From: SYIM01 sp044356835
Lineage (GTDB): Bacteria; Pseudomonadota; Gammaproteobacteria; Burkholderiales; Burkholderiaceae_E
Direction of reading: 5' to 3'
Assembly (NCBI GenBank): GCA_044356835.1
Contig: JBIKVK010000042.1
Span: forward strand, 1-18,099
DNA length: 18,099 bases
Shown here: positions 1 to 8,486 of the stretch, in pieces
How the letters are laid out: each line of letters begins with the position of its first letter
Numbering within the stretch: the first letter of the stretch is position 1
Translations under genes and position numbers: made by a program
The notes under the pieces: model-generated
Told to the model about the DNA's origin: nothing
What the model saw: the letters and a program-made list of their open reading frames with translations, nothing else
Database searches by the model: none

Positions 1-137
1 TGACCGTTGCGCCGCGCATCAAGATCGACAGCGAACTCAAGGTCGATCTCAACAAGGCGCAGGTAGTGGATCAGTCGGGATATGGTCCGGAGACCTTGCG
101 CACATGGGTCGACAAGTTCAACAAGCTCTATCGCTAA
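1..137 (+). CDS. C-terminus of a periplasmic ABC-transporter substrate-binding protein (5' end outside window)
   Basis: The reading frame is open from the window edge to a TAA at 135-137, giving about 44 residues that end in LRTWVDKFNKLYR. Too little remains to show a domain. The call rests on position: it lies 28 bases upstream of a double-domain ABC permease on the same strand, where iron- or phosphonate-type systems usually carry their binding protein. The basic and aromatic C-terminal helix fits the end of a type 2 periplasmic binding protein. The ligand is unknown. The rest of this gene, and probably the ATPase gene, lie to the left of the window. Confidence 0.6.
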   Translation, partial: TVAPRIKIDSELKVDLNKAQVVDQSGYGPETLRTWVDKFNKLYR

Positions 138-165
138 AGCCCATCTCCGTATTCGGGCAGGCGCA

Positions 166-1899
166 TTGAAGCCGACCCCTTCGGAAAGCGCCTCTATCCT
201 CCAGCGATGGCTGGACAGGGCGCCTCGGGCCCTGCCATGGCTCATGGCGGCGGTGGTCGGCTTTCTGGTGCTTTACCCTCTGGTCGAACTGATGCGCCAG
301 CCTCTTGCCGATGTGGGCAAGGTCTGGCGCGAGGCCCTGGCTTTGCCGAGCCTCGGGCGCATCATGTTCAATACGGTCGCGCTTGCGATGGGTTCCATGA
401 TCATCGCAGTGCTGATTGCCATGGTCCTCGCCTGGTGCCGCGCCAACTTGGCCGGCAAGGCCGGTACGGCGGCACAGATGATTTCCATCTTGCCGATGGT
501 GGTACCACCCCTTGCCGGGGTCATCGGATGGGCCTTTCTGATGTCGCCGTCGGTCGGCTATCTCAATGTCCTGCTCAGGAAGCTGCCGTTTCTGGATCAA
601 CTGAGCTCGGGACCCTTTGATGTCTACAGCCTCGAGTGGATCGTCCTCATCACGGCGATTTACCTGATCCCTTACGCCTTTGTTTTCCTGCAGGCGGGCC
701 TGGCCAATATCGATCCCCGCCTCGAGGACGCCGCACGGAGCGCAGGTTCGGGCTGGTGGGGCACGCAATTCCGTATCGTCATTCCCTTGCTGCGGCCGGC
801 CATTCTCTATGGCAGCGGCGTCGTGGCGCTGCTCGCATTGGGGCAGTTCACGGCGCCTCTCCTGCTGGGCCGAACCAAAGGGATCGACGTGATCACCACG
901 CAGCTCTACCGGCTGACCGGAGCGCCGCCCGCCAACTATCCCCTGGCCGCCTTCATCGCACTGCCCATTTTGCTGCTTGCGCTCGCAGCCGTCGCCTGGC
1001 AGCGCCAGGGACTCAAGGCGGGGCTCAGATTCGTGATGGCGGGCAAAGGCAGCGCACGGCGCCGGGGCCACAGCCCTTGGCTGATGGTGCCCATCATCCT
1101 GTACGCCTTCATCCTGGTGGTTCCCCCGCTGGCGGGACTGGTGATCGTGTCGCTGTCGCCCTATTGGGGGGCACCGCTCAAGCTCGACAACTTGAGTTTG
1201 GCGGCGTTCAGCGCGGTGATCAGCAATCCTTCAGCGATCTCATCGATCATCAACTCTATCCAGTATTCTGCTCTGGCCACCTTGACCTGTCTGGTGCTGT
1301 CGCTGCTCGCCGCGTTTGTTGCGCTACGCACCCAAAGTCGGGCCCGCGTCGTGATCGATTACGTGGTCAATGTTCCGATCGCCGTACCGGCGATTCTCTT
1401 CGGCATGGCCATCTTCGTCTCTTTTGCGCTGGGGCCCGTCATGATGGCGATCCGCAATCACTTGGGCATCCATCTCTATGGTTCAGGGATCATCATCATC
1501 CTGGCGTACGTGATCCTGGTGCTGCCCCACGGGACGCGGATGGTGATGAGCGGAATCGCCCAGATCAATCCCCAGCTCGAATCGGCGGCTCGGGTCGCCG
1601 GCTCGTCATTGCCCGGTATGGTCTGGCGGGTCATGGTGCCCCTGCTGCGCCGCCACCTTGCGAGCGCGGCCATGCTCATGTTCATCTTGCTGTCGCATGA
1701 ATTTGCGGCATCTTCACTGCTCTTCGGGCCGCGTACGCAGGTCCTTTCGACGCTGCTCTATGGCGAGTGGGATACCGGCACCTATCCGGCGGTTGCTGCG
1801 CTGGCCCTGGTCATGGTGGTGATCGCCGTCATTGGAGTGCTGTTGATCGCACTTTTCGATTCCGAGCGCGGCGTCCGATCCCGAGGATCCTTGTCCTGA
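166..1899 (+). CDS. ABC transporter permease with two fused membrane domains (FbpB/ThiP-like)
   Basis: This is an inner-membrane permease that forms the channel for a ligand delivered by the binding protein just upstream. From a TTG start at 166 it is 577 residues, near the usual length of fused FbpB-type permeases. It consists of two homologous halves of about six hydrophobic segments each. Each half has a cytoplasmic EAA loop that docks the ATPase: EDAARSAGSGWWG near residue 187 and ESAARVAGSSLPG near residue 472. The frame is open back to position 82, but that would overlap the upstream gene by 56 bases with a non-hydrophobic, unlikely leader. TTG at 166 follows a GGGCAG stretch and clears the upstream stop codon. 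An ATG at 244 is a shorter alternative. No ATPase gene follows; the next gene is convergent. Fused permeases of this kind serve ferric iron, thiamine, phosphonate or organic anions, so the substrate is undecided. Confidence 0.88.
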   Translation: MKPTPSESASILQRWLDRAPRALPWLMAAVVGFLVLYPLVELMRQPLADVGKVWREALALPSLGRIMFNTVALAMGSMIIAVLIAMVLAWCRANLAGKAGTAAQMISILPMVVPPLAGVIGWAFLMSPSVGYLNVLLRKLPFLDQLSSGPFDVYSLEWIVLITAIYLIPYAFVFLQAGLANIDPRLEDAARSAGSGWWGTQFRIVIPLLRPAILYGSGVVALLALGQFTAPLLLGRTKGIDVITTQLYRLTGAPPANYPLAAFIALPILLLALAAVAWQRQGLKAGLRFVMAGKGSARRRGHSPWLMVPIILYAFILVVPPLAGLVIVSLSPYWGAPLKLDNLSLAAFSAVISNPSAISSIINSIQYSALATLTCLVLSLLAAFVALRTQSRARVVIDYVVNVPIAVPAILFGMAIFVSFALGPVMMAIRNHLGIHLYGSGIIIILAYVILVLPHGTRMVMSGIAQINPQLESAARVAGSSLPGMVWRVMVPLLRRHLASAAMLMFILLSHEFAASSLLFGPRTQVLSTLLYGEWDTGTYPAVAALALVMVVIAVIGVLLIALFDSERGVRSRGSLS

Positions 1900-1905
1900 T
1901 GCTCG

Positions 1906-1928
1906 GGCCGGTTGCGAAGCCGCCGGCC
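1906..1928. terminator. GC-rich hairpin between convergent genes, possible bidirectional terminator
   Basis: A perfect 6-base stem, GGCCGG (1906-1911) and CCGGCC (1923-1928), encloses an 11-base loop. It starts six bases after the permease stop and sits in the 48-base gap before the convergent flavin reductase gene. There is no T-run on either side, so intrinsic termination is uncertain. Confidence 0.4.
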
Positions 1929-1947
1929 GGTCGATTCGACGCACCAC

Positions 1948-2892
1948 TCAGTTGCGCGTCAGGCCGATGTCCCGCAACACCCTGCGGGCGATATCCAGAT
2001 CGCTGGCCTTGATCGATTTGAGGTGATCGGCTTCAAAGGCCTCGGCTCTGCGCCGGAGGCCCATCACCCGCTCGAGTCCCGCCGAAGTCACCTGCCAGCC
2101 GCCGCTTGTGCCCGTGCAGGCGTAGCCGCTGTCCACCAGGGCTTGAATGGCCTCCTCGGCTGCTTTCGGGCTGATGAAGGCCTTGCGAGCAATCACAGGC
2201 AGTGGCAGACCCGGGTGACGTTCGATCAGGGAAAGAATGCGCCCATGGTTGATGAGCAACCCCTCGGCATCTCGGTGCGCCTGGAAGCCGCTCGACATCG
2301 TCGAAAAGGCATCCCACAGCAATCCCAGCATCGTCGTCTGGCCGCCGATTTCGCCTGAACTGCCCGCAGTGCCTTCCGAGCCTCCCTCCGGGTAATCGAT
2401 GGCGAGTCGAAACCGGCCTTGGGCGAACAGCAATAATTCAAGGTCGCTGCGGGTGTAGCGTTCGACCTGTCCCATCAGCACAAAGTGATCGCCCGCCTCG
2501 ACGATGGCATGCCGGGTACATTCGAAGGTCGCTGCGGTGCCTGGAAAGATCGGTACACCCCCCAGGCCCGGCGTCCACGCCACCCCTTCGAATTTGTCAG
2601 GCCCTGAACGCGCAAACCGCGCCGCAAGCTCCATTTGGTTGGCTGCGAGAACATTGATTGCAAAGCGCGCAGCCGATTGGAAAATCGCCAGGCTTTGGGA
2701 CGTTTTGGCGATCGACCACAGGACCAACGGAGGGTCCAGCGACACCGACGAGAACGAGTTGGCGGTCACCCCTGCGTTTTGCTGCCCGTCCGAGGTGGTG
2801 ACGATCGTGACGCCGGTTGCGAACTGGCCCAAGGCACGCCGGAAGCCCCGGGAGTCGTCTCCGGGATGATGGAACTGATCGGAAGTAGACAC
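1948..2892 (-). CDS. Flavin reductase with C-terminal MarR-like domain (two-component monooxygenase reductase, HpaC/NtaB/C1 type)
   Basis: This enzyme reduces free FMN or FAD with NAD(P)H and passes the reduced flavin to a partner oxygenase. Residues 16-165 form the flavin reductase-like domain: FRRALGQFATGVTIVTT (18-33), then NSFSSVSLDPPLVLWSI (45-61), which contacts the flavin, and FAINVLA (77-83). A Gly/Ser-rich linker (168-184) leads to a winged-helix segment of about 125 residues (186-310), including ARKAFISPKAAEEAIQALV. The total of 314 residues matches the C1 reductase of Acinetobacter 4-hydroxyphenylacetate hydroxylase, where a MarR-like tail inhibits the enzyme until the aromatic substrate binds. 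It is the last gene of the minus-strand operon, 35 bases after the small ACAD. The start is GTG with no clear ribosome binding site, but later starts would remove the conserved FRxxLGxFxTG. The likely partner is the luciferase-like monooxygenase at 6406-7584. Confidence 0.88.
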   Translation of the reverse strand: MSTSDQFHHPGDDSRGFRRALGQFATGVTIVTTSDGQQNAGVTANSFSSVSLDPPLVLWSIAKTSQSLAIFQSAARFAINVLAANQMELAARFARSGPDKFEGVAWTPGLGGVPIFPGTAATFECTRHAIVEAGDHFVLMGQVERYTRSDLELLLFAQGRFRLAIDYPEGGSEGTAGSSGEIGGQTTMLGLLWDAFSTMSSGFQAHRDAEGLLINHGRILSLIERHPGLPLPVIARKAFISPKAAEEAIQALVDSGYACTGTSGGWQVTSAGLERVMGLRRRAEAFEADHLKSIKASDLDIARRVLRDIGLTRN

Positions 2893-2927
2893 GAGGAGTG
2901 GATGGGCGATGTCAGTTGAATCGTTGT

Positions 2928-4130
2928 TCAGCGGGAGAGTCCGAGGACGTCGTCAAAGCGCCCTCTGAACTTGAGGTACCGATCAAGTGCCGCATCTCCA
3001 TCTCCGAACATTCGGTCGATTGCAGTCAGGCGTTTCATGTAATGACCCGCAATATACTCGTCTGTGATCGCAATCGCACCGTGCAGCTGAACCCCTTCCT
3101 CGGCCATCTTCATCCCGGTGCGACCCACCCAGGATTTGGCGGCGGCCAGCGCCGCGGCCGCCGTGTCCGATCCCAGTGCGAAAGCCTGTGCCGCATACTC
3201 GCAAAGCGCCTGCGTTTCCCTGAGGCCGACCTGCATGTCGGCCACCCGATGGCGCAACGCCTGAAACTTCGACAGTTTCTGACCAAATTGTTCGCGCTGA
3301 TTCAGATATGTCACCGTGGCGCTGACCATGCCCTCCAGACAGCCGACCGCCTCGCCCAGCAGCCAAAGCGTCCCCAGATTCCAGGCATGGTCCAGGTGCG
3401 GCGCTGCACCGTCGAGCGAGCCCAGCAGTGCGTCAGAGGGTACCCTCACTTGATTGAGCTGAACTTCGGCGGCGTGACGCCCATCGATGGTGGTGTAAGG
3501 GCGCATCGCCACGCCGCGTTGGTTCCTCTCGACCAAAAACAAGGAAACGCCGTTCCGGTCGCAGCGCTGCCCGCCGGCTCCGATTTCGGAGGTGCGAGCA
3601 CTGACGATCAGCCAGTCAGCATGGGCGGAACCCAGAACGACGCTCTTGTCGCCGTTCAGAACGAAGTGATCGCCGGCGCGAGCGGCCCGGGTTGAAAGAT
3701 CAAACCAGTCGTAGCCCTCCCGGGGCTCTGCGCAGGCCAGGGCCAGCAGCATCTGGCCCTCGGCAAGCGGACCGAGTAAGGATCGACGCTGGCGTTCGCT
3801 GCCTGCCCGAGCAATCAGGCCCGCGCCGAGTACGGCGGTGGAGAGGTAGGGCTCGACCACGAGGGCACGACCGAATTCGCGAGCAAGCACATAGAGCGTC
3901 CTTGCATCGCCCTCCGCGCCACCGTATTGCTCCGGAAGAGGCAGGGCCAGCCAGCCCATATGGGCGAATTCCGTCCAGTGTTTGCGGTCAAATGACGGCC
4001 CAGACTCGAGAAGACGGGACCGTTCCGCAAAGCTATAAGCCCGTTCCATGTACCGGGCCGCTGCGTCGGCCAGCATGCGCTCTTCGTCTGAGAGCATGAT
4101 GTGCAGACTTGGGCTTGCGTCCGCGCTCAT
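2928..4130 (-). CDS. Acyl-CoA dehydrogenase, small/partner subunit of a heteromeric pair
   Basis: This 400-residue ACAD-family protein probably pairs with the ACAD encoded just upstream to form an alpha2beta2 flavoenzyme, as in PimC/PimD or mycobacterial FadE pairs. The N-terminal helical domain is at 13-120 and the beta domain at 125-235. The C-terminal helical domain has REQFGQKLSKFQ (279-290), which contacts FAD, and QLHGAIAIT (348-356), a degenerate form of the usual QxxGGxGxT. The usual FAD/substrate motif with S-G-S-D is replaced by ACAEPREGYDW (132-142), and GEAVG (259-263) sits where the partner carries its catalytic Glu. This protein is therefore probably the non-catalytic half. ATG at 4130 shares an ATGA with the stop of the upstream ACAD, which implies translational coupling. 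The frame continues open to 4202, but that would be deep inside the neighbour. Confidence 0.87.
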   Translation of the reverse strand: MSADASPSLHIMLSDEERMLADAAARYMERAYSFAERSRLLESGPSFDRKHWTEFAHMGWLALPLPEQYGGAEGDARTLYVLAREFGRALVVEPYLSTAVLGAGLIARAGSERQRRSLLGPLAEGQMLLALACAEPREGYDWFDLSTRAARAGDHFVLNGDKSVVLGSAHADWLIVSARTSEIGAGGQRCDRNGVSLFLVERNQRGVAMRPYTTIDGRHAAEVQLNQVRVPSDALLGSLDGAAPHLDHAWNLGTLWLLGEAVGCLEGMVSATVTYLNQREQFGQKLSKFQALRHRVADMQVGLRETQALCEYAAQAFALGSDTAAAALAAAKSWVGRTGMKMAEEGVQLHGAIAITDEYIAGHYMKRLTAIDRMFGDGDAALDRYLKFRGRFDDVLGLSR

Positions 4131-5332
4131 CGGAACAGACTCTGGGCGATCAGGTTCTTCATGATTTCCGACGACCCGCCCGATATGGTCGCCTTGCGCC
4201 AAAAGAAATAGGCTGGAGTGGCTGGCGCAGCAAAGTCAGGTCCGATCGACGCCTCGTCGCCCCAGCCCTCGCGCAGCACCTCGGTATGAAAGGGCAGGGC
4301 ATACTGCCCGGCCGCCTCACTGATCATGCGCAACAGGTCTTGGGTCAGCTCCGTACCGCGCAGCTTGAGCAGCGACGCTTCCGTGCTGGTGGCAGCATTG
4401 GGCGCATTGATGATCGACTGCAAGATGACCTCTAGAGCGCGCAGACGCATTTCGAGCCAGGCCAGCTTTTCGCGAAAACGCGGGTCGTCGATGAGGGGGC
4501 GGCCGTTACGCTCGGTTCGATGTGCAATCGCGACCAGGCGCGCGAAGTGGGCCTGGCCCTTCCAGATGCCCGCAGCCGAAATCCGCTCATGGCCTAGGTA
4601 AAGTTTCATCAGCCCCCAGCCTTTGCCCTCTTCGCCCACCCGATGGCTCACCGGAACGCGCACTTTGTCGAAAAAGACCTGGTTGAGGGAGTGCATGCCG
4701 TCGATGCCGATGATCGGCCGCACAGTGATACCCGGACTTTTCATGTCCACCAGCAGGATGGTGATGCCGTCCTGCTTTGGGCCGTCATTGGATGTGCGTA
4801 CCAGCAGAAAGCACCAGTTCGACCAATGAGCGGCGGTCGTCCAGATTTTGTTGCCATCGACAACATAGTAGTCGCCACTGGCATCGCTTTCGCGCCATGC
4901 CGGGCATTTGAGGCTGGCGAGATCCGACCCAGAGTTGGGCTCTGAAAAGCCCTGACACCAGATTTCGCTGCCGTCGAGAATACCCGGAAGATGGCGCTTT
5001 TTCTGCTCATCGCTACCGGCCGCAATGAGCATGGCCGCGACCTGGTTCAGTGCGATCATGATCAGGATCGGTGCCCCGGCGCGCGCGCACTCATCTTCGA
5101 AAATGAATTTTTGCATCGGGGACCAGCCCGTGCCGCCGTATTCCTGCGGCCAGTTGATCCCGGCCCACCCGCGCTTGAACAGGGCCCGGTGCCAGCCCAG
5201 AAGCTCGTCCTTTGACAGGTAATAGCCCGCGCGAGAGCGCTCGGCGAGCTCGGGTGAAAGGTGCTCCACCAGGAAGGTTTTGACCTCCTCGCGGAAAGCG
5301 GCCAGATCGGGCGGGGATCGCGTTGCGCTCAT
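4127..5332 (-). CDS. Acyl-CoA dehydrogenase, large/catalytic subunit of a heteromeric pair
   Basis: A 401-residue FAD-dependent acyl-CoA dehydrogenase that should introduce an alpha,beta double bond into a CoA thioester. Conserved parts are WPQEYGGTGW (61-70), CQGFSEPNSGSDLASL (126-141, FAD and substrate contacts), GNKIWTTAAHWSNW (160-173), and a C-terminal SGGSSEIMKNLIAQ in place of the usual IYxGTxEIQRNIIAER. The MCAD-type catalytic Glu near the C-terminus is absent. A Glu at 249 in LGHERISAAG sits where isovaleryl-CoA and FadE-pair dehydrogenases keep theirs. With the coupled small subunit it resembles PimC/FadE-type dehydrogenases that act on dicarboxyl-, branched- or ring-containing acyl-CoAs. 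It lies 37 bases downstream of the Bug gene in the same operon. Confidence 0.9.
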   Translation of the reverse strand: MSATRSPPDLAAFREEVKTFLVEHLSPELAERSRAGYYLSKDELLGWHRALFKRGWAGINWPQEYGGTGWSPMQKFIFEDECARAGAPILIMIALNQVAAMLIAAGSDEQKKRHLPGILDGSEIWCQGFSEPNSGSDLASLKCPAWRESDASGDYYVVDGNKIWTTAAHWSNWCFLLVRTSNDGPKQDGITILLVDMKSPGITVRPIIGIDGMHSLNQVFFDKVRVPVSHRVGEEGKGWGLMKLYLGHERISAAGIWKGQAHFARLVAIAHRTERNGRPLIDDPRFREKLAWLEMRLRALEVILQSIINAPNAATSTEASLLKLRGTELTQDLLRMISEAAGQYALPFHTEVLREGWGDEASIGPDFAAPATPAYFFWRKATISGGSSEIMKNLIAQSLFR

Positions 5333-5369
5333 CGGCAGGCGCCGGGTCGGAATGCCCGTCGTGAGAACA

Positions 5370-6335
5370 TCACTGGATCACGCCCGCCTTTCGGAACTCG
5401 GCGATGATCTTGGCGTTCGTAGCGATGTTCGCTTCCAATTCGACCGCATATTCGGCGGGGCTATTTCCGACAATTTCATAGCCCTGAGATTCCAGCTTTT
5501 GAGCGAGCGCCGGATCTCGAACCGCAGCCACCACGGCCTTGTGGACACGATCAATCACGGTCTTGGGTGTGGACGAGGGCGCCATCATCACGAGCGAAAA
5601 CCCAGCTTCGAACCCTGGGATGCCAGCCTCGGCCACCGTGGGTACATCGGGCAACGCGGAGGAGCGCTTGGAGCCCGTCACGGCGAGCGCGCGAAGCTTG
5701 CCCGAGGCTACCGCGCTCTTCGCTGAAAACGCGGCGTCGATTCCGGCTGGGGTATCACCCGACATCATGGCCAGCGCCGCTGGGGCGTTGCCGTTGAACT
5801 GGATCGTGGTGAACTCGAGGCCGGCGGCTTGCCGGAATGCCTCCAGCGAAAAGTGCGCCGCGGTGAGCAGTCCCGAACACGCCATATTGAGCTTGCCCGG
5901 ATGGGCGCGTGCGTAGTCGAGAAACTCCTTGAGCGTGTTGACCTTCAGGTTGGGGTTGACCAGGATGGAAAACTGCGAGGCGACGACGCGGCTGATCGGA
6001 GCCAGATCCTTGCGCAGGTCGTAACTGACTTCCTTCATCGACGGAGCTGAAGCAATGCCGTTGCCCGCAAACAGCAAGGTGTAGCCGTCACCCACCGCGC
6101 GGGCGACCGCTGCAGCTCCGATGTTGCCGCTCGCGCCGGGTTGATTGCGCACGATGATGGCGACGTTCAGATCCTTGCTCATGCCCTGGGCGACCAGACG
6201 CGCGGCGATGTCGGTGGATCCGCCTGGGGCATAGGGTACGACGATCGTGACCGGCCGCTCCGGCCAGGCTGCGGCCGAGGCCATCGTGAATACGGCACAG
6301 AACGCGGCCAGACCTCGAAGGATCTTATGGTTCAT
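5370..6335 (-). CDS. Bug/TctC-family periplasmic substrate-binding protein
   Basis: An extracytoplasmic binding protein of the tripartite tricarboxylate transporter receptor family, 321 residues, the usual length. A signal peptide covers about residues 1-23: lysine near the N-terminus, a hydrophobic core, and an Ala-rich cleavage region before WPERPV. The mature part has VPYAPGGSTDIAARL (near 33-47), the signature loop that holds a carboxylate through ordered water, followed by NQPGASGNIGAAAVA and later LPDVPTVAEAGIPGFE. A GGGAG-type ribosome binding site seven bases upstream of the ATG supports the start. No TctA or TctB membrane genes occur here, as is common for the expanded Bug paralogues of Burkholderiales. 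It may bind the pathway substrate for a TctAB encoded elsewhere, or act as a sensor. The ligand is probably a carboxylate or amide and is not determined. Confidence 0.95.
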   Translation of the reverse strand: MNHKILRGLAAFCAVFTMASAAAWPERPVTIVVPYAPGGSTDIAARLVAQGMSKDLNVAIIVRNQPGASGNIGAAAVARAVGDGYTLLFAGNGIASAPSMKEVSYDLRKDLAPISRVVASQFSILVNPNLKVNTLKEFLDYARAHPGKLNMACSGLLTAAHFSLEAFRQAAGLEFTTIQFNGNAPAALAMMSGDTPAGIDAAFSAKSAVASGKLRALAVTGSKRSSALPDVPTVAEAGIPGFEAGFSLVMMAPSSTPKTVIDRVHKAVVAAVRDPALAQKLESQGYEIVGNSPAEYAVELEANIATNAKIIAEFRKAGVIQ

Positions 6336-6405
6336 CGCATGTCTCCCTTATGGTGATGGATAGGGTGCAGTGCGTCCGGGCACACCTGGCGCGAGTCAAC
6401 CCCTG

Positions 6406-7584
6406 TCATGCAGCCAGTGGGTGTGATCGGGTGAGCTCCTGGAGTCGCGGCATCACTTCGGTCGCATAGAGCCGCAAGCTGTCGCAGATTTCATCGTGCG
6501 ACATCGTGCCGCCCATTTGTACCAGGAGGTTGCCGAAACCTCCGACCGACTCGTAGAACGACTTGATCTGGTGGTACACCTGATCCGGCGTTCCGGCGAA
6601 CAGCACGTTGTTCAGGATCTGTTCGCGAGGCGTGGGCGGGTTGGACATCGGCGTGCCGTCGGGCAACACTTTGGTGCGGTGGGTCACCGTGGTGCCGGCC
6701 TTGAGGAAGCGGGCATTGTCGGCATGGGCCATTTGTCCAGGGGGATAGATGAATCGCGGCTCGATTCGTTCAGACGTGTCGACGAATCGCAGCATCTTGC
6801 GACCCCGCTCCAGCCCCTCAGCCTCGGTGCGGCCTACGCAGACATAGCCCAGGTAAGCCAGGCGATCCAGCGGCGCCGGGCGCCCATGGGTTCGAAGAAA
6901 CTCTTCCTTGTAGAGCGGATATGACTGGCGGGCGGCCCGCGCGACGGCCGTAATCGCAAGGACATAGCCTCGCCGTGCAGCTTCCTTGGCGGTATTGGTC
7001 GAGAGCGTCGTGAGCCACATCGGAGGCGAAGGCTGCTGGTAGCAGGGCGGGATCACGTTCATGTAACGATAGTTGAAGCTCTCGCTTTCGTAGCTGATGG
7101 GCCCCTTTCGGTTGGAGAGCGCGGCCACGATCAGATCGTGCGCTTCCCAGTAACGGTCCGGGGCGGTGACCGGGTGAGCGTTCGAAATGTAAAGCTCGAA
7201 AGCGGTGCCCTTGATCAGACCGAGTTCGAGTCGGCCCTTGGACAGCGTGTCCACATAAGCCACCTCTTCGGCAATCCGGTAGGGGTCCATCCGGCTCATG
7301 ATCGGAATGCCGAGCGCGAGCAGCCGCGCCTTGCGCGTGTGTGACGCAATGATGCCCAACGTCAACATGCAGGAGACGTTCATGCAGGTGGTCGTTGCAT
7401 GATGTTCGTTTGCCATGATGTTGAGGCCGAGCTCATCGCACAATTTGCATTCGGCGATGTACTCCTCGAGCAGGCGGTGGGCCTGATCCGGATCGACGAC
7501 CGAACTGGGCGTGGTGATCTTGGGCGCTCCGGGCTCATTCCAGGCCGGGTGGTAGGACTGTTCTGAGAAATACCAGCTGTTCAT
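6406..7584 (-). CDS. LLM-class (bacterial luciferase-like) flavin-dependent monooxygenase
   Basis: A 392-residue TIM-barrel oxygenase that uses reduced FMN, supplied by a separate reductase, and O2. Family features are NEHHATT (59-65), SRMDPYRIAEEVAYVDTLSKG (98-117), RLELGLIKG (118-126), and FAGTPDQVYHQI (329-340) near the C-terminus, where luciferase-like enzymes carry a GTP-x-xV element. The ATG at 7584 is chosen because AGGAGG (plus-strand 7594-7599) lies nine bases upstream. The frame stays open to 7860, but the extra 92 residues are Arg/Pro-rich low-complexity sequence antisense-like to the hydrolase gene. Characterised relatives include type II Baeyer-Villiger monooxygenases, alkanesulfonate monooxygenase and limonene or aldehyde oxidases. 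Placement next to an alpha/beta hydrolase and with a flavin reductase in the same operon suggests oxygenation of a ketone to an ester or lactone, but this is inference. Confidence 0.9.
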   Translation of the reverse strand: MNSWYFSEQSYHPAWNEPGAPKITTPSSVVDPDQAHRLLEEYIAECKLCDELGLNIMANEHHATTTCMNVSCMLTLGIIASHTRKARLLALGIPIMSRMDPYRIAEEVAYVDTLSKGRLELGLIKGTAFELYISNAHPVTAPDRYWEAHDLIVAALSNRKGPISYESESFNYRYMNVIPPCYQQPSPPMWLTTLSTNTAKEAARRGYVLAITAVARAARQSYPLYKEEFLRTHGRPAPLDRLAYLGYVCVGRTEAEGLERGRKMLRFVDTSERIEPRFIYPPGQMAHADNARFLKAGTTVTHRTKVLPDGTPMSNPPTPREQILNNVLFAGTPDQVYHQIKSFYESVGGFGNLLVQMGGTMSHDEICDSLRLYATEVMPRLQELTRSHPLAA

Positions 7585-7593
7585 GTTCGCGCT

Positions 7594-7599
7594 CCTCCT
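7594..7599 (-). promoter_or_regulatory. Strong Shine-Dalgarno site of the luciferase-like monooxygenase gene
   Basis: On the minus strand this reads AGGAGG, nine bases upstream of the ATG at 7584. It lies in the 26-base gap after the hydrolase stop codon. It decides the start of the monooxygenase against the longer open frame that reaches 7860. Confidence 0.8.
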
Positions 7600-7610
7600 G
7601 GATGTGAGCG

Positions 7611-8423
7611 TCAGCGGCGCGTGCCGAGGGACTGGGTGAAGCGTTCGACGGCAGCGGCAAAGAGCTCCGGCCGTTCGATCTGCGGATAGTGGCCGGCGCC
7701 CTCGATCAGCTCGAAGGTGGCCCCCGGAATTGCAGCCTGCCATTTGCGACCGTACTCGGGCGTGACCACGCGGTCGGCGCTTCCCCACAGCACCTGGACC
7801 GGGACGTCGATGCGGTGAAGACGATGCGCAAGACGGGGGCTGTGCAGGGTCGGTGACCATCCGAAGAGCGCAAATGACTCGTGGTTGCGGGCCAGGATGA
7901 CAGCCGCTTCGTCAGAAAGGCTCGCGTAGTTCGGCTTGCGCAAGTCCTCAGCTTCGAAGAGCCATTGAGCCTGCTCGTATTGCGGATAGGAAAACAGGTC
8001 GAGGATTTCCCGAACCGTAGGGTCGGAGCTGAACTTGGCCCCCAGGGTATCGACCAGACAGAGGCCTGCAATCCGACCGGTGCATTTCACAGCCATCTCG
8101 GCGGCAATCCAGCCACCAAAGGACAGGCCGACCACCGGCATGGGCTCTTTGCCCAGGGCCTGGAGCAGATCAAGGTAGACGTAAGAGAGATCGTCCACGG
8201 TCCGCATCCACTTGGGCAGGGCCGACCGACCGAAACCGGGGCAGGACGGAGCGATCACTCGGTGGCGCGCGGCGAGCGCAGCGACATGGGGCGCGTCAGG
8301 ATTGAAGCCGTCTCCCGGGTGAAGCAACAAGAGTGGCTGACCTTGTCCGCCTTCCCAGACCTCGAGATCGATTCCCGCGACCGAGAGTGACCGTGTGCCG
8401 GCCGTGCTTGCCCCGTTCACCAT
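7611..8423 (-). CDS. Alpha/beta-fold hydrolase (ester/lactone or C-C bond hydrolase type)
   Basis: A 270-residue cytoplasmic hydrolase with a complete catalytic triad: nucleophile Ser101 in GLSFGG, Asp217 in GSADRVV and His245 in GAGHYPQ. The oxyanion region is LLLLHPGDG (31-39), in place of the more usual HGxG. A cap domain spans about 125-205. ATG at 8423 is preceded by CAGGGAG at a good distance. The open frame extends to 8543, but those 40 extra residues are unlike the family N-terminus and would cover the promoter region. It is the first gene of the minus-strand operon and lies 26 bases before the monooxygenase gene. It would logically hydrolyse that enzyme's product, for example an ester or lactone; a meta-cleavage type C-C hydrolase is the alternative. 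Confidence 0.9.
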   Translation of the reverse strand: MVNGASTAGTRSLSVAGIDLEVWEGGQGQPLLLLHPGDGFNPDAPHVAALAARHRVIAPSCPGFGRSALPKWMRTVDDLSYVYLDLLQALGKEPMPVVGLSFGGWIAAEMAVKCTGRIAGLCLVDTLGAKFSSDPTVREILDLFSYPQYEQAQWLFEAEDLRKPNYASLSDEAAVILARNHESFALFGWSPTLHSPRLAHRLHRIDVPVQVLWGSADRVVTPEYGRKWQAAIPGATFELIEGAGHYPQIERPELFAAAVERFTQSLGTRR

Positions 8424-8486
8424 GACGCTCCCTGGCGGTGGTCGCTTGGTGCGTTGCAGCACGCTGCGACTGTTGTGATTGGCGTT

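Noticed and set aside
82..165. Longer N-terminus for the ABC permease, starting at 82
   Set aside because: It would overlap the upstream coding region by 56 bases and adds a Ser/Arg-rich leader unlike the family; TTG at 166 fits better.
118..1071. Long open frame on the minus strand opposite the ABC permease
   Set aside because: Its product is rich in Arg, Gln, Asp and His with no recognisable domain, typical of antisense frames to GC-rich membrane-protein genes.
7585..7860. N-terminal extension of the luciferase-like monooxygenase
   Set aside because: It overlaps the hydrolase coding region, and a strong AGGAGG site supports the ATG at 7584.
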